This document shows positions 13,525-25,539 of a stretch of DNA of 64,000 nucleotides, one piece after another. Under the pieces are notes generated by a model. That model was not told where the DNA came from. It did not search any database and saw only the letters and a list, made by a program, of their open reading frames with translations. Position numbers and translations under genes: made by a program. Source of the DNA: Micropterus salmoides (taxonomy: Eukaryota > Chordata > Actinopteri > Centrarchiformes > Centrarchidae); assembly GCF_014851395.1 (NCBI RefSeq), contig NW_024043372.1, forward strand, positions 7,577,490 to 7,641,489, read 5' to 3'. Position 1 is the stretch's first letter. The number at the start of each line of letters is the position of its first letter.

Positions 13525-13830
13525 TTAAGAGTCAAGATAACTTGGGAGGAAAGCTGCACTGCAGTCTGGAGGTGCGGCAGCAGAAACTTCTGTATCTCTT
13601 CGAAGAAGGGAGCAGGGTGAACAGGCTGTGGCTGGGTGGGTACTGTCCTTCAGTATCCTTTGGGCTTTGCATAGGCACCTCACCTCACAGATATCACTGA
13701 TGCCCGGGAGATGGGTACAAATGATCTTCTGAGCAATTTTATTCACCCGCTCCAGAGCCCTCAGGTCCTGGGCCGTGCAAATCCCATGCTAGTTTGTGAT
13801 GTTTACAGTTAGGATGCTTTTTATTTCTCC
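13525..13830 (-). pseudogene. LINE polymerase C-terminal fragment
   Basis: On the minus strand an open stretch reads RALERVNKIAQKII, then THLPGISDI, RCLCKAQRILKD and THPATA. This pattern (ALQRVVxxAxKII..LPSIxDIYxxRCxRKAxxIxxDxxHP) is the conserved carboxy-terminal tail of fish non-LTR retrotransposon polymerases, downstream of the reverse transcriptase. Only about 75 codons remain and there is no catalytic domain, so it is a dead 5'-truncated insertion or a relic of one. Confidence 0.65.
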
Positions 13831-14056
13831 TTTGTAAAAGCTGACAAGAACTTGGCAGGTGAATTTTATAGCAAATAGCATAGCAACATTAGCATTGACT
13901 TAGCTGTGCCCTAGTTCATATTGTATCATTATTTAAATTATAAGGCTATGGTTCCCTTGATAAAGGCTGTAAAATACATCTGTAGCTCTACTGTGCTGAA
14001 ATGTATGCCTACTTATTTTTATGGGGGGAAATGTATATATTTACTTTTATTAGGTA

Positions 14057-14494
14057 TGTGGTATCACGTCGCTCAAGCCCAGAGGTGAAGAGAGGAGTAA
14101 CAAATACAAATGAAAACTGGGTCAAAAGAGAAAAACGAAGATCATAGAGGAACAGAAGAGACACAAACACTTAAATAAAAACACCTTTAACACCCTCCCT
14201 CTTCCGAGGGAGTATGTGAGCCCACAGCTCCACTCCTGCGGCACCCGAGCGCCGCAATCTGACCCACTGGTCAGCAGCCACACAGGCTGGCCTTTCAAGA
14301 CCAGCCACATAAAATACTTGCTGTACTCTCCTTGTGCTCTTATCCTCCAGGTACTGATTGGGGAATCAGGTGCAGCTGCTGCCCATTACTAGTTGCACCT
14401 GCAAGGCAGGAGGGGGAAGGGAAGTACCTGGAGAACTTCAGGAGAAAGACGCACCAAAACAAAACACAGGGCCCACGGCTCTAGGGCCGTAACA
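14057..14494. mobile_element. solo LTR (438 bp) with target-site duplication
   Basis: The segment begins TGTGGTATCACG and ends GGGCCGTAACA, that is TG...CA. It is flanked by GGTA on both sides (14053-14056 and 14495-14498); the direct repeat could be read as GGTAT if the first T belongs to the flank. It contains no coding frame and no internal retroelement sequence on either side, as expected after recombination between two LTRs. Both orientations have plausible ends, so the strand is left open. The GTAACA end resembles that of the LTR element at 23.96 kb. Confidence 0.6.
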
Positions 14495-14499
14495 GGTAT

Positions 14500-17400
14500 A
14501 AATATTACGGTTACTGCTATCTATGGGGTAATGCAGGCCTACAACTAGCCTACTCCAAACCTTTCCCCTCCTACAGTATGTTTAACCTGCTTGGTGCTGC
14601 TGTCCAGTAAAAATACACATTCACGTGGTGGGCGCCTCAGCGCCAGTGCACATGCAGAGAGGTCAAGTGTAGTTCAAACTCGCCAAACAAACAAGCACAC
14701 CCTTTATTTTATTGCTCAGTCACATATACAGCTCTATTACTCCTCTTCCAACATTAATATAAAACAAAATAGTGATCATTTCAGCATAAAACATTTTATG
14801 CAATAGTTATCATCAGTATTTGGATACTTGAAATCTGTGAATAGTTAGTAAGTATCCATAGAAATAAGATGGAACAGCTCCATGCTGGAACTATTTGGTC
14901 AATACCAGTATGATGTACAGCTTTTTGCACATTTTTGTCAGGGAATTCCAACAATTCTGGATCTGAATTTATAATCATGTCAATACCCTGCCCAATTCAT
15001 TGTAATAATCTCTCCATCTCTATGTTATTGTCTAGTCAAGATAGGTTGTTGAGGTAGCAGTGGGGGTTAGAGACAGGGAGGAACAGCAAACAGTAGACTA
15101 CTTAAGTATGGATACTGTGTACTCTACAGCCACCTCTGATCACATTGGCGTCAGTCAAAAGCAAGTGAATTGGTCCACTTGCACTGATCCACTTGTGCAC
15201 AGTACTTAATCAGCTTTCCAGTGGTTTGGTGGAATACTACAGTACGCAAATTTAAGGGGACAACAAGGATGGTTTGCTAATAGAGGGTGGAGGGCCGGTC
15301 TAGGGCAAAAATGCTAGGGCCGATTTTTTTTGTCTCACTTGAGCCCTGCCTGTGGCTGCGGCTGACCCATTCATCCACCAAACCTGCTCCCTTCTTGGGC
15401 TTATTATACTATGTCACCTGACTCCCTAAAGCCTTTCTGACAGAAAGCTTTAAGAAAGCCTTTCTTTAGTTGCCAGTGAATGTATCCTGATTAACGTTAG
15501 CCATGTTGATCTTGAATGTGACTGGCGCAACTGCCACTGCCTCATGTGGTGTCGGAATAATCTGAAAACTAAGTTAGCGTAAAGAACATATTGTTTAAAC
15601 GCCCAGGGCAGTAAAATACAAAACATCTTCCCTAATAAGTTTTTTTTTTTTTTTTCAGGACAGCAGGTTCCAGGATTCTCCTTTTGAATGCAGCCATTAA
15701 CAGTCATGTGAACTGATAATGAGGACACTGAAATATTGGAAACTGAAGGGTGGAAAGAAGTGCAGATGACAGCTTTATGGTTGATCACACAAAAAGGGGC
15801 AGGATGTCCTGTCCTAATATTGCTGCTAAGCTGTGTTTTATGGTCTAAATTCAAAACAGCCAGAACAATAAATGTGTTTTTTGTTTATCATTGCCAAATT
15901 ACCTTTAGGCAAAAATATGGCTTCATTAAAGCCCCAATTCTGGATGCTGTTTTCTTTCTTCTGTTTTCTCTGTTGCTGTCCACTTTCACATTCAAATATA
16001 TGAGCTTTGTGTATTACATTTTCATAACAGCCTTTAGTTAAATATACTTTTGCCATAACAATAAAGAAGCAATATGACATGTGATGTTAAACCGTGGTAT
16101 TATCAGTCCCTCTGCACAGAATGAAAATGATAAAGGAAGGATAGATCATTACTGTTCAGATCTGACTGGCATGCTTATGAATGTTGCCATGCAACTTTTG
16201 ATAATGTTGCCATGGTAATAATCATTGCTGCAGAGCATATGACAGAAAGTTGATCTGTTACCAAGGCTGTGTTTTGCAGAGCATTTTCTGAGAGAGTTGT
16301 GTCCTCCAGAGTCTGGTACTCTGTCCATGCATGTGCATGACACTCTTTTTTTCACATGTAACAAGGATATCTATCACATTAGATACCACGTGACATTTTG
16401 AGTTTAATACAGTTAAATTCTTGTAAATGGATATTCTGTGAGGAAACTTAGTATAGAGGCAAGACCTAAAAAGCACATACAGCAGCACAGTAAATTGTAC
16501 GTCAGAGATGCAAAGAAATGTCCAGAGGGAAACCATCAGCAGGTGCTGTCAAAGACAATATGTGACAGGATTTCTGATGCAATTTAATTTTTGATTTTTA
16601 AAGATGTTCGAATCATTAAAGTTTTGTGAATTTCTCAATCTTGTGTTCACAAAAAAAACATTTTGGGAAAATATATTTATTTGCTTTAGAAGTTTGATAC
16701 CACTCTTGTATCTTAAACCTGCAGTGCAGAACCTTTGTCTCCCTTTCAGACAATAACAGTATTTACACACTTTCAATATGTGCTAATGACAGATGCCTAC
16801 AGGTGAGCTTGCCCTGGCTCCTGTTCAGAAATAGTTTTAAAAATAAAAAGATATTTCCACAGTTCCAAGACACTAATCCATTATCTAGGTAGAGAAAAGT
16901 TGTATTGTCTTTACATACACACACATAGATCAGCCACAGGTCACTGATGGGTAAACTGATACGAAATCAGTACAACATTAATTAAATTTTACAGTTTAAT
17001 TAACATAATTAAATATTAAATTAATCTGCCATTAAATTATATATTTTAGATATTGTCACAGAGCCCTGTGACACAGTTAAACATGGGAGGAGTAAACATT
17101 ACATATCTTGGAGAGACTGATGCACTTAAATCTTTTCCACATCTGGCCAGAATGCATCTAGACATCCTGAGGTGGTTTAAGTAATTAAATCGGGATTTCA
17201 ATCCCTAATGCTTCTTAGATGCTTTTTGAGACTGGATAGCTCTCCAATCTGATCAAGACATTTGGAGTGACTTAGAGTTTGGTCAAAAAGAGTGTAAGCA
17301 TAGGACAAAAACTAGACTTATCTGTACAAAGTTCAAAGTACAAACATCTATATTTCTACTTCATATGCTTCTTAACACTGACATGAAAGTCAAATCGATC

Positions 17401-19759
17401 TTCTCATCTAACTCAGCAAGAGAGCAAATAAGTGTATCTCCCAAATTAAAGTATTCCTTTAATATAACCTCAGATGATGGAATAATTACTTCACCATCAC
17501 ATACATGTTCTGTGGTTTATAAATGTGCACAGTTGAGTATTTTTATTCATTTATTAATAATTTCTGTCATATTTGCAGAAGTGTCCACTCCATGTCCCTT
17601 ATGATTCCTCACTTGTAACTTTACAAAAGACCTCATTATTGTTGAGCGTCTGGTGGGGGATTTAGCCAACAGGCCAATCAGCGTCTCCTTAACGAAGCAT
17701 TATCCGGTCGGCTAAGCTCCTGTTTTGCTATTCACTCATTAAACGCTCTAAGTAACTTATTTTTTTCTCCTTAGGAACAGACGTTTAATCTCTTTTTCAC
17801 TTAAGGGATAAATACATTCTCAAACACATTTTCTCTGTCTCACTCTAAATTACACACACACAATTTCACTTCACCTAACAAATACTCTCTTGTTCAAAAC
17901 TTTAAAGCTAAATCTTTGGGTCTCCCTTATGGAAAAATTTACTAATTTCTTTCACTCCTTCTTTTTAATTTTCTGTTACCCTCCTCCATCTTTTAAACTG
18001 TACATTTAAACATTTTCTCCTTTGCTTTCTGTTTGTCTTTCTACCTCAATATTCTACTCTTCCTCACTTTACATCTCTTTCTGTCTCTCAGGGATAAACA
18101 CATGCCCTCTGGAATGTGTTTATCCCACCTCGCCTCCTGGTCATTGGGTCACTTCGCTTGACTGCTTGCCTCCTTGTCTTTCTTCTTCTGCTACTCAGGC
18201 TTCTCCCCTTTCAGACAATCAGGCCACTGACATAATGTATCAAAAACACATCCCTCTCAATCATTTCAATGAAATGATTCACTCAATGTGGCTGAGAGCT
18301 TCTGCAAAAGATCAAAAGGCAAAAATGTTCCCTTGCTCAACCTTCATCTTAAGAAGTACCATTTCTGATTTTGCCTCAAAGACTATTTTTTTCCTTTTAA
18401 AACTTAAAAATACATTTTAAAAAAGCATGTTGACATGTTTTTTACTACAAAAAAGCTGCTGCTGGAAACGAGATTGATGGGAATGGTGAGAGTGAAGCAG
18501 TAAGGTTGTGGACCAAAATAATTAACTTAAAAATGCTTATTTTATACGTTATATTTTGCTTCATATCTATTTGGTAACAAATACAAAAAAAAGCAATAGT
18601 GAGTGGCACATGAATACAAATTAAGCGAATGCAAGATGGAATATAAAGGAGTGCAGTACATCATCACCTTTCTCATGTAACAGAGAGAGAGCAACGACAG
18701 ATAAACATGATGCAAACCCACATGCAGAGTGACAATATATTATGATGATGTTGATGGACAAACAGAATGTAAACAAGCAATGAGAAGGATTAACACAGTG
18801 AGAGTGGGATGTGTACACACACTGTATAGGTAGAATACCAGTGAGAGCACAGCACCCTTCTTCCTGTTGTTGCAGTATTGAAATAGAGAGGGACGTCATG
18901 TCCAGCCTGGTATTGATGGACAGTTAACTGGTAATGTTGTCTAATGTTTTCCCTGTCTGTGTTCCTGGAAGCTTTCCTCACTCTCTTACAGAAGCATTTA
19001 TATCACTCGGAATGCCATTTGGTGTATGCTTTTACCCATACAGTTATTGGAATTGATCCCTTAACCCTAGTGATGTTAATGGCCAACCCATGGCCATAAA
19101 TAAACACACATATATATATATATAGATGATTTAGATGATAAGAAATTAAGTCAGCAATTGTTCCGCAAGATGATTGGAATCACTGCATTGGATTTGACAC
19201 TGTGCTAATGTTATTCAACAAATTTTGTGTCAACCAGACCACTATATTTTGCAGCAATGCAAGTGCAATTGTTAAAAATTAAAATCAACACATTAAGAAT
19301 ACTGACTAAAGATTTTCCTTCATGAGTCGACTAGTCATCTCATGTTTATGATATTAATTTAATTATTTAAATACATTTTTTGTGGCATCAAAAAACTTGA
19401 AAGCTGAGAAAGAATGTTATTGTAACACTGTTAACACTGTGCTAGAAAAATAAAACTCTGTATTAATAAAATATAAAATAAAATATAAATTTTACAAGGG
19501 TCACAAAGTCAGCAACCTGTTAAGGTTAAGCGGTAATAATAATAATCTTTATTTATAATGATATAAGGATTCTGAATGTGTTGGAACAACCAACAAGGGG
19601 ACTGGACTTAATGTCCAATCTCCTAAAAAATATTACAAGTTTCATTGTTCAAAACACGGGAATAATTACTTCACAAAAACTAATATTTGTGGATTTATCA
19701 ACACAATGCATGATGTATTATATTACTTATAAATTAACTCGCTACAAACTTCCTATTCT
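14500..19759. other. long unassigned AT-rich stretch
   Basis: No protein family or bounded mobile element recognised across about 5.3 kb. Features seen are the paired RFX-like motifs at 16.18-16.22 kb, a short (TA)n tract at 19110-19124 and pyrimidine-rich sequence at 17.8-18.2 kb. Open frames up to 134 codons (15450-15854 minus; 18022-18420 plus) are low in complexity or overlap on both strands and are treated as chance. Confidence 0.4.
16183..16219 (+). promoter_or_regulatory. two RFX (X-box)-like motifs 23 bp apart
   Basis: GTTGCCATGCAAC (16183-16195) and GTTGCCATGGTAAT (16206-16219) both resemble the imperfectly palindromic RFX-binding X-box GTTGCCATGGNAAC. The second differs from it near the end; the first is one base short in the spacer. 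Clustered X-boxes occur in regulatory DNA of cilia and immune genes, but no gene is visible nearby. Motif match only. Confidence 0.25.
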
Positions 19760-20790
19760 CATGCCTCTCATGTCCTCGCCTGAACCCACGGTGTATTCAT
19801 CAGAGCCACTGTAAATCACCTCAGTACCGTGTTCTCTGTCATCAAACTGTCTGGAGGAGAGGAAAGTAACTCCTGTATGTTTTCATCATTTACAATAATA
19901 ATGACCCATGTTTCTGTCTCTTGAGTGAACTACAAAAACAAAGGAATTTGCTTTACCGTTCCAATACTTTTGGGGTGGACTGTATCTGTATTCACCTAGG
20001 TAAAAAAACCCCCACAGTATTACTGTGTAGTTCCTGTGCACATTAATTCACTAATTAGTTAGGTGAATGCAGTTGCTATACCTGGAAATACAGGTGAAGA
20101 CAATACTGGTGTATACAACGATTTTTCAACATTATCATGACCACTCACAGATGTATGACACACAGTGTTTCACATCTTACAGGTACAGTATTTGTTAGAT
20201 GTTTCATGGATCTCAACATTACTCACCTTTTCTATGCCACTCAATATTTCATTAAACATTCTCGTTGCTGAGCTCTGCACAGAATAGTTTCCTATCTAGA
20301 GCAGAAAAACAACATGGCATTACAATTAAGAATGTGCTGGATCTATTCCCAGTAATTCATCACATATTTACCTACTATTTGTTGCCTATGGTTTGAGTCC
20401 AGGCAGGCAGGTACAGGCCCTCATGGAGTCATTTAAGTGCAGTCTCCTCTGAGCATACGTCAGCATGGAAGAGTGGTACACTTCCAGAAATCCTGTATTG
20501 GTGCAATTTTGAAAACCCCAATCTGTGCTACATTCACAAATTACCACATAATCAAGTTGGGAGAAGTATTTCTACAACAACCTGAAGAAAGTGTGAGTTT
20601 TCTTGCTGGGTGTAACACTAACAACAGTGTTAGTGCGGACTGAGAACAGTGATACTAGTCCATTTTTTTACTCAGTAAATGATGTACAGCAGCTGAACTT
20701 GAATGAAACAAATCTGACTATGTACACAAGGCAATGTCATCTGTTTCAAGTGTTGAAGGAGAGTCTTGTCTATCACAACTGCTTTGAGAG
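19760..20790. other. unassigned DNA upstream of dispersed repeat
   Basis: Nothing firmly assigned. On the minus strand near 19860-19760 an AG acceptor-like site is followed by about 35 open codons with acidic composition (FDDREHGTEVIYSGSDEY). This could be a decayed exon belonging to the antisense transposase at 21-22 kb, but the link is speculative. Confidence 0.3.
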
Positions 20791-20887
20791 ACTGGAACTG
20801 AAGAAGCCTCTCAGATGAGAAGCGAAACGTCTTGCCCTTGATTTTAACCTTCCTTGGACAACTATGACCTGGAATGTCTGAGAACCT
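20791..20887 (+). repeat. dispersed repeat family D, copy 1
   Basis: It contains ACTGAAGAAGCCTCTCAGATG and CCTTGGACAACTATGA. Both are shared with the more complete copy at 47.87-48.24 kb (inverted), and the first also with 33.34-33.45 kb. The family is dispersed and I cannot assign it to a named class from sequence alone. Confidence 0.65.
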
Positions 20888-20999
20888 TCACATACTTCTC
20901 TGATGCTCCTCTGTCAAGGGCTGGGTGATGACAGTGTACTCAATATAATTCTTCTCCCTTCTATGCACGTCACAAAAATTATGCAGCTGCAAATTCCAC

Positions 21000-22120
21000 T
21001 GACACAAACACTCCTAAAAACTGAGACTTCACTCTAAATGAACCCTAAATTGAGAATATTATTATTATACCAAGGAGACAAAAACATAAATAGCATTCGT
21101 ATCCAGTATCAATCATTTTCCTTACACTCATGAATACAGGGGCTCCAGTCAATGACAATGTATTAAAATTACTACATGATCTCATTATTACCTCCTGATC
21201 ACCTTCACATGAATCGCATGACCAATACAAGGGGTTGGAGAGTGATTTCAGCCATCACTGGAAATCTTTGTTGCCTTTCTTATTTGATGCTGCCACAATA
21301 TTCTTCTTCGCACATAAGTAAAACAACACAACAACTCATCATCAAAATATAAAAAGTTAACGTTGAAGTCTTCTATTATCTTCGATAGATGTTACTTTAC
21401 TTGTCAGGAGTCGAATTAATGGTGGATATTGGTGAAGGTATCGATTTTCCGGATTGATGGCAATCTGTCTGTGGTCATAACACTTACATACACTCCCATG
21501 TACAGAAAGTAATTTAGCCCTCTCTGGAACCCAGTGACCTCCATTGATAGAGAGCTGAATGCTTCTATAACCAGCACATCAATGTCTTATCAGATCCTGT
21601 ATGTCCTATCCACAGTTTTTGACAACCAGTTACATTCATAAATAAGGTTTCAAACACATGTAGTATTTTATTTTTAAAAACGCTAGCACAGCACATTGTA
21701 GCATTGTCTTGTAAAGAGTAGGTGGAGTAATTTCTGTAACTTGGGTTAAAAAAAACAAACAACAAAGTTTATACTGCTTCACAGTAAAATGACAATGTTA
21801 AACACTTACATTTCAATGAACAAGTAAAATGCTTACCAGGACTATTGCATCAGGTATCACCACTGAGTTTGATTGCCTTTCTAGATTCTATTTCTTGAAG
21901 GAGGTGCTGTATGATTGTGTCATGTTGATCTATGTATACCTGCAGAATCAGTGGTATGAGGTCGTATGGCGTATAACTGGGCTGTCCGTGTGTATCACTC
22001 CAGTAAAAAATGTAGCTGCACATATGAGACGATTGTTTTTTAGCCACCCTCCTTCAATCAGGACAAGATGCCCACTTTCCTGAGTGTCCATATTGACAGG
22101 TCCACTAAATTTTAAATTGG
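21000..22120 (-). pseudogene. decayed DDE transposase (GD-x-x-x-SPG type)
   Basis: Three separated minus-strand blocks appear in the order expected for one protein. The first is PLILQVYIDQHDTIIQHLLQ, then AIKLSGDT, a stop, and CNSPG (22040-21835). The second is GLNYFLYMGVYVSVMTTDRL with PSIRKI (about 21540-21433). The third is WLKSLSNPLYWSCDSCEGD (about 21265-21180). Together they fit a DDE-type transposase group common in aquatic animals, whose members carry G-D-x-R-x-D-S-P-G-H, then a T-D-R-H-like motif, then a W...NHLYW...GD motif. Stops and frame changes separate the blocks and the first conserved Asp region is altered, so it is dead. The superfamily name (possibly the ISL2EU group) is uncertain. 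Confidence 0.45.
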
Positions 22121-22439
22121 CTGGAATTTTTTGTAACTGTTTTCACGTCAACAACCACATATGCTGCATCTTTTAAAAAAAAAAAGTTCCATGAGCTTTG
22201 AAACGCGCACAGTCACTTTTCAGCAGATCCTCCTTGAGTTTCTCCATTGGAGCTGGTGGTGAAAAACTGATGTTTGAGGGATCCTGACACACCCCCCACG
22301 AAGATCATGCAAATGTCACTGCATCTTCCCATTAAGTCTAAAGAGACAGGATAGTTGTGGAATTTATATCTAATCAACTTATACTGGATCTTGAATCTTT
22401 GAATTTCAAGACAAGCCATTTAACTCACCTGGGATTTGT

Positions 22440-22990
22440 CTTCAGTCGATTTATTTATTGTTTATTTGAAAAGGGACAATGTACACTGATCAACATTCAA
22501 AACTAATGTATATGTATCCAAGTTAGCCACAGGCTACTTTTCATCGGCAGTCCCCAGATGATGCAATAAAATACATTATACATTAGTTACAATGAAAAAC
22601 ATAAATAACTGATTAAACAAGATGAGCAGATAAAATCTAGAAATAGATGACAGTTACCAGTGATGGATGGGACCAGCATCAGTGTTCACAGTGTTAGTTT
22701 TCAATAAGCCATTTTTAAACATTACCCTGAAATGAGTAATAAGATGGGGACTCTCTAATTGATTGTGGTAATGAGTTCCATTGACGTGACGCTTTGAATG
22801 AAAATAATTTTTTTTGAGTGGCATTGTGCAGTACCTCCTTGCTATCTGCGTTTGTGGTTGATTTGATGTTGATGAGTCCAGACAAAGGAGGAGACAGTGA
22901 ATAATCTTATAAACTAAGACATTTTTGTATTTGATGAGTTTTTCCCAGCTAAGCAGATTATACTTCTTTAGAATATGGCAATAATCAGTG
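22440..22990 (-). mobile_element. 3' half of antisense LINE (L2/CR1-like)
   Basis: On the minus strand this carries the carboxy-terminal end of a non-LTR polymerase: HILKKYNLLSWEKLIKYKN, then LVYKII after a small shift. A 3' untranslated region follows, ending near 22445 in CCCTTTTCAAATAAACAATA plus AAATAAA, the usual LINE tail with an AATAAA-like repeat. The 5' side is cut by the LTR retrotransposon at 22.99 kb and resumes at 27905. Confidence 0.7.
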
Positions 22991-23964
22991 CTTTAAGTGG
23001 GCCGGAACGCACTGGTATGCAGTACCGGCCCCTCAACATTTTACTCTTTGGCGTACTGGGACATTTTCTTGCGTACCGGGACTTCTCCCAAACTGCCGGT
23101 ACTCTCCTCTGCCCTCTCCATATCAAGTTCTCTGAGCGCTACGTGACGCTCACCTCCTCCCGTACTCACCTGCCTGCTAAACTCTGCCTGCACCAATTCT
23201 TTTCCCCTTCAAGCATGGTAATGGTAATGTCGCTGTTGTCCCTGTATTTCCACATTCCACATTCACTCCTGTGGAGTGAAGACCTGCCTACTTCCTGGTT
23301 TCTGTGGCGCTCTGTCAGACTGACTTCAGTCCCACCCATTGGTCCACTCTGTTCCAGCTCAACCAATGGCTCGTCACCACCTCAGCATTACCTCCTGCTC
23401 TTAAGGAGAGCCCACCAGTTGCTCTCGGCAGCTTGTCACAGTGAATTGACTTGTGTGCCTCATGTGTGTTGATTTTGTGCCATATTAGTGAAGTAAGTAC
23501 TTTGTTAGTTAGCCTCTGCAGTTGTGTTTAGTGGGGTGATTCACTTGAGTTTGTCATAGCCAGTTTGTGGTTATGTTTAGTAGCCAGTGTCATAGTACCT
23601 TTTGAGTGTTTGATTTTTATGTGCATTTACCAGCGTGTGGCTGGCAAAAGGGTGGAAATAGGGCAAGAGTCCACACTGACAACCACATTTAGTTTTCATT
23701 AGATGTAGTGGGTGCTGTGCTCTTTATATTTCTTAGTAAGAATCTACCTTATTTAAATATATAGTTAGGCACGGTCCTCCTTTTGAGGACCTCTTTTATT
23801 TAACTTTGTTGTTATTTTCACAGCACCCTCATCCACCCTGTTTTTGTTTGTTTGTTACCTGCCTGCACCTCTGGTTACCAATAAGTTACCTTTTTAAGAA
23901 CAACACCAGTTTACGCCTATATGTTTATGGCCCCCACACCCCTAGACAACAGGGGGTCGTAACA
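22990..23964 (+). repeat. 5' long terminal repeat of the Gmr1-like element
   Basis: The right end is firm because it abuts the primer-binding site and its last 15 bp recur at the 3' end of the element. The left end is only approximate (near AGTGCTTTAAGTGGGCCGG, 22995). Within the first 130 bp, forms of ACCGGGAC / ACCGGCCC / CCGGTACT recur. An AT-rich TATTTAAATATATAG at 23750 could serve as a TATA box. A 165-codon frame here is within the LTR and is not a gene. Confidence 0.6.
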
Positions 23965-23968
23965 TATA

Positions 23969-23986
23969 TGGGGGCTCGTCCGGGAT
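23969..23986 (+). promoter_or_regulatory. primer-binding site complementary to tRNA-Pro
   Basis: TGGGGGCTCGTCCGGGAT is an exact 18-base match to the tRNA-Pro primer-binding site known from murine leukaemia-type retroviruses. It sits 4 bases after the LTR end (GTAACA-TATA-PBS). It would prime minus-strand cDNA synthesis in an intact element. Confidence 0.9.
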
Positions 23987-24096
23987 CTCTTTCTAGAAGA
24001 ATCCCAATTGGCATAGTTTGGTCTTTGTAACATATTTGTGTGACTAGCATGAGCGGAGTATGGTAACAAGTTACAACTTGCTTGATTTAGGGAATT

Positions 24097-25536
24097 ATGG
24101 CCACTGCACGGTTTGACTTAGAGGCCTTTCTAAAACAGCCCTCAGTAGAGCAATTTAATGTGTGTGTTGGAAAGACGATTCGCTCCAGTTAGCAGCCCAC
24201 TTTGGCATCTCAGTTCCCAAAACAATTCTTAAGAAGGTGTTGAAACCTATGCTATTGTTAGCATTAGTCGAGAGGGGGATAATTGTAGTGCCTGTACCGT
24301 CAGAGAAAGAGCTCATGTTCCCAGTTACTGGTTCAGCTTCCAAAGGGGAGGTCATGCCTACCCCTGACCCTGCTACGGACGTAGCGGACTCAGACAAAGC
24401 AGGTGAAAAGCCTGCGACTCCATTCACGCTGCCCAGGTTTGATCCGTCCTCTGTCAGCAGTGCTCGTTCACTAGGAGAAGTGCAGCTAAAGGTATGCCTT
24501 GCCCGTCTCCAGTAGCACAAGACAGAGAATGTCAGATGCAACTCCAACTCGAAGTAAGGAGAATGGAGATTGAGGCTGACCAGGTGGTGAGACTGTGGAA
24601 GTTAGAGCTAGAAAGCGCCAAAACAGCTATGGCTGGTGGGGCCGCAGGTTCTGGTGGTACAACTTCTCTCCCCTACTCATCCAAATTGGACTCGGTAAGT
24701 CCAGGATTTGATGTTGGCAAAAATATTGCTTTAGTACCTTTATTCCGAGAGGCTGAAGTGGACTCTTACTTTCACGTTTTCGAGCGAATAGCCATAGCAT
24801 TAAAATGGCCACCTGAGGTCTGGTCATTATTGTTACAGTGCAAGCTACAGAGAAAAGCTCAGGAGGCTATAGCTGCCCTTTCTGTAGAGGACAGTGCAGA
24901 CTATGAGATAGTTAAGTCAGCAATCTTGCGAATTTATGAGCTTGTGCCCGAAGCTTACAGACAAAAGTTTTGTTCACATAAGAAGCCAGCAACGCAAAGT
25001 TACAGAGTTTGCTCGAGAGAAAGCCATTCTCTTTGATCAATGGCTTGCATCATCTAGTGTAGCTGAGTTCAGTTCACTTAGGGAACTTTGTCTAGTAGAG
25101 GATCTTACCTATCTTATCTTGCCTACCTGAACGCATAGTGATGTACTTAAATGAACAAAAAGTGTTAACGTTATCTGTTGCACCTACGTTAGCAGATGAG
25201 TACATGCTAATTCACAAACCAGCATTATCTCAGGTTGTAGACAGTTCCCGCCGTGTAAACCTACCTCAGTCTAATCCTCCTAGGAATCACAGTCCGAAGG
25301 AAGAAGAGCGCCGTTGTTGTTATTGTCGTAAGAGTGGACATGTTATTGCTGATTGTGTGATTTTGAAAAGCAAAGACCAGTTGTCTTCGCGTGTGTCTCA
25401 GCCCAAGGGTGTCAGGCTAATTAACAATCTGCAAAGCCTACAGTTAAACTGTGACAACCAAAGTGAGGTTGATGCCTGTTTTCGTCCATTTGTACTCAAA
25501 GCACTTATTTCACTTACAGGATTGCCAGCAGACTAG
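24097..25536 (+). pseudogene. gag: gag pseudogene with SCAN-like capsid segment and zinc knuckle
   Basis: The start at 24097 (MATARFDLEAFLKQPSVEQF) is in one frame, and the reading then shifts near 24160, 24490, 24960 and 25110. The capsid part (24.72-25.22 kb) contains VPLFREAEVDSYFHVFERIA, a tryptophan/leucine-rich helix, FAREKAILFDQWL and LNEQKVLTL. This layout resembles the vertebrate SCAN domain, which is known to derive from gag of Gmr1-like elements. A CCHC zinc knuckle (C-x2-C-x4-H-x4-C) lies at 25315-25356. At least four frame changes make it non-functional. In an intact element the product would form the particle and bind RNA. Confidence 0.65.
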
Positions 25537-25539
25537 CAA

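Noticed and set aside
22975..23472. 165-codon open frame in front of the retrotransposon
   Set aside because: It lies inside the 5' LTR, upstream of the primer-binding site, and has no gag-like features.
23969..23986. Retroviral-type tRNA-Pro primer-binding site as evidence of an endogenous retrovirus
   Set aside because: The downstream gene order (integrase before reverse transcriptase), the gypsy-type GPY/F integrase and the absence of an envelope gene fit a Gmr1-like LTR retrotransposon instead.
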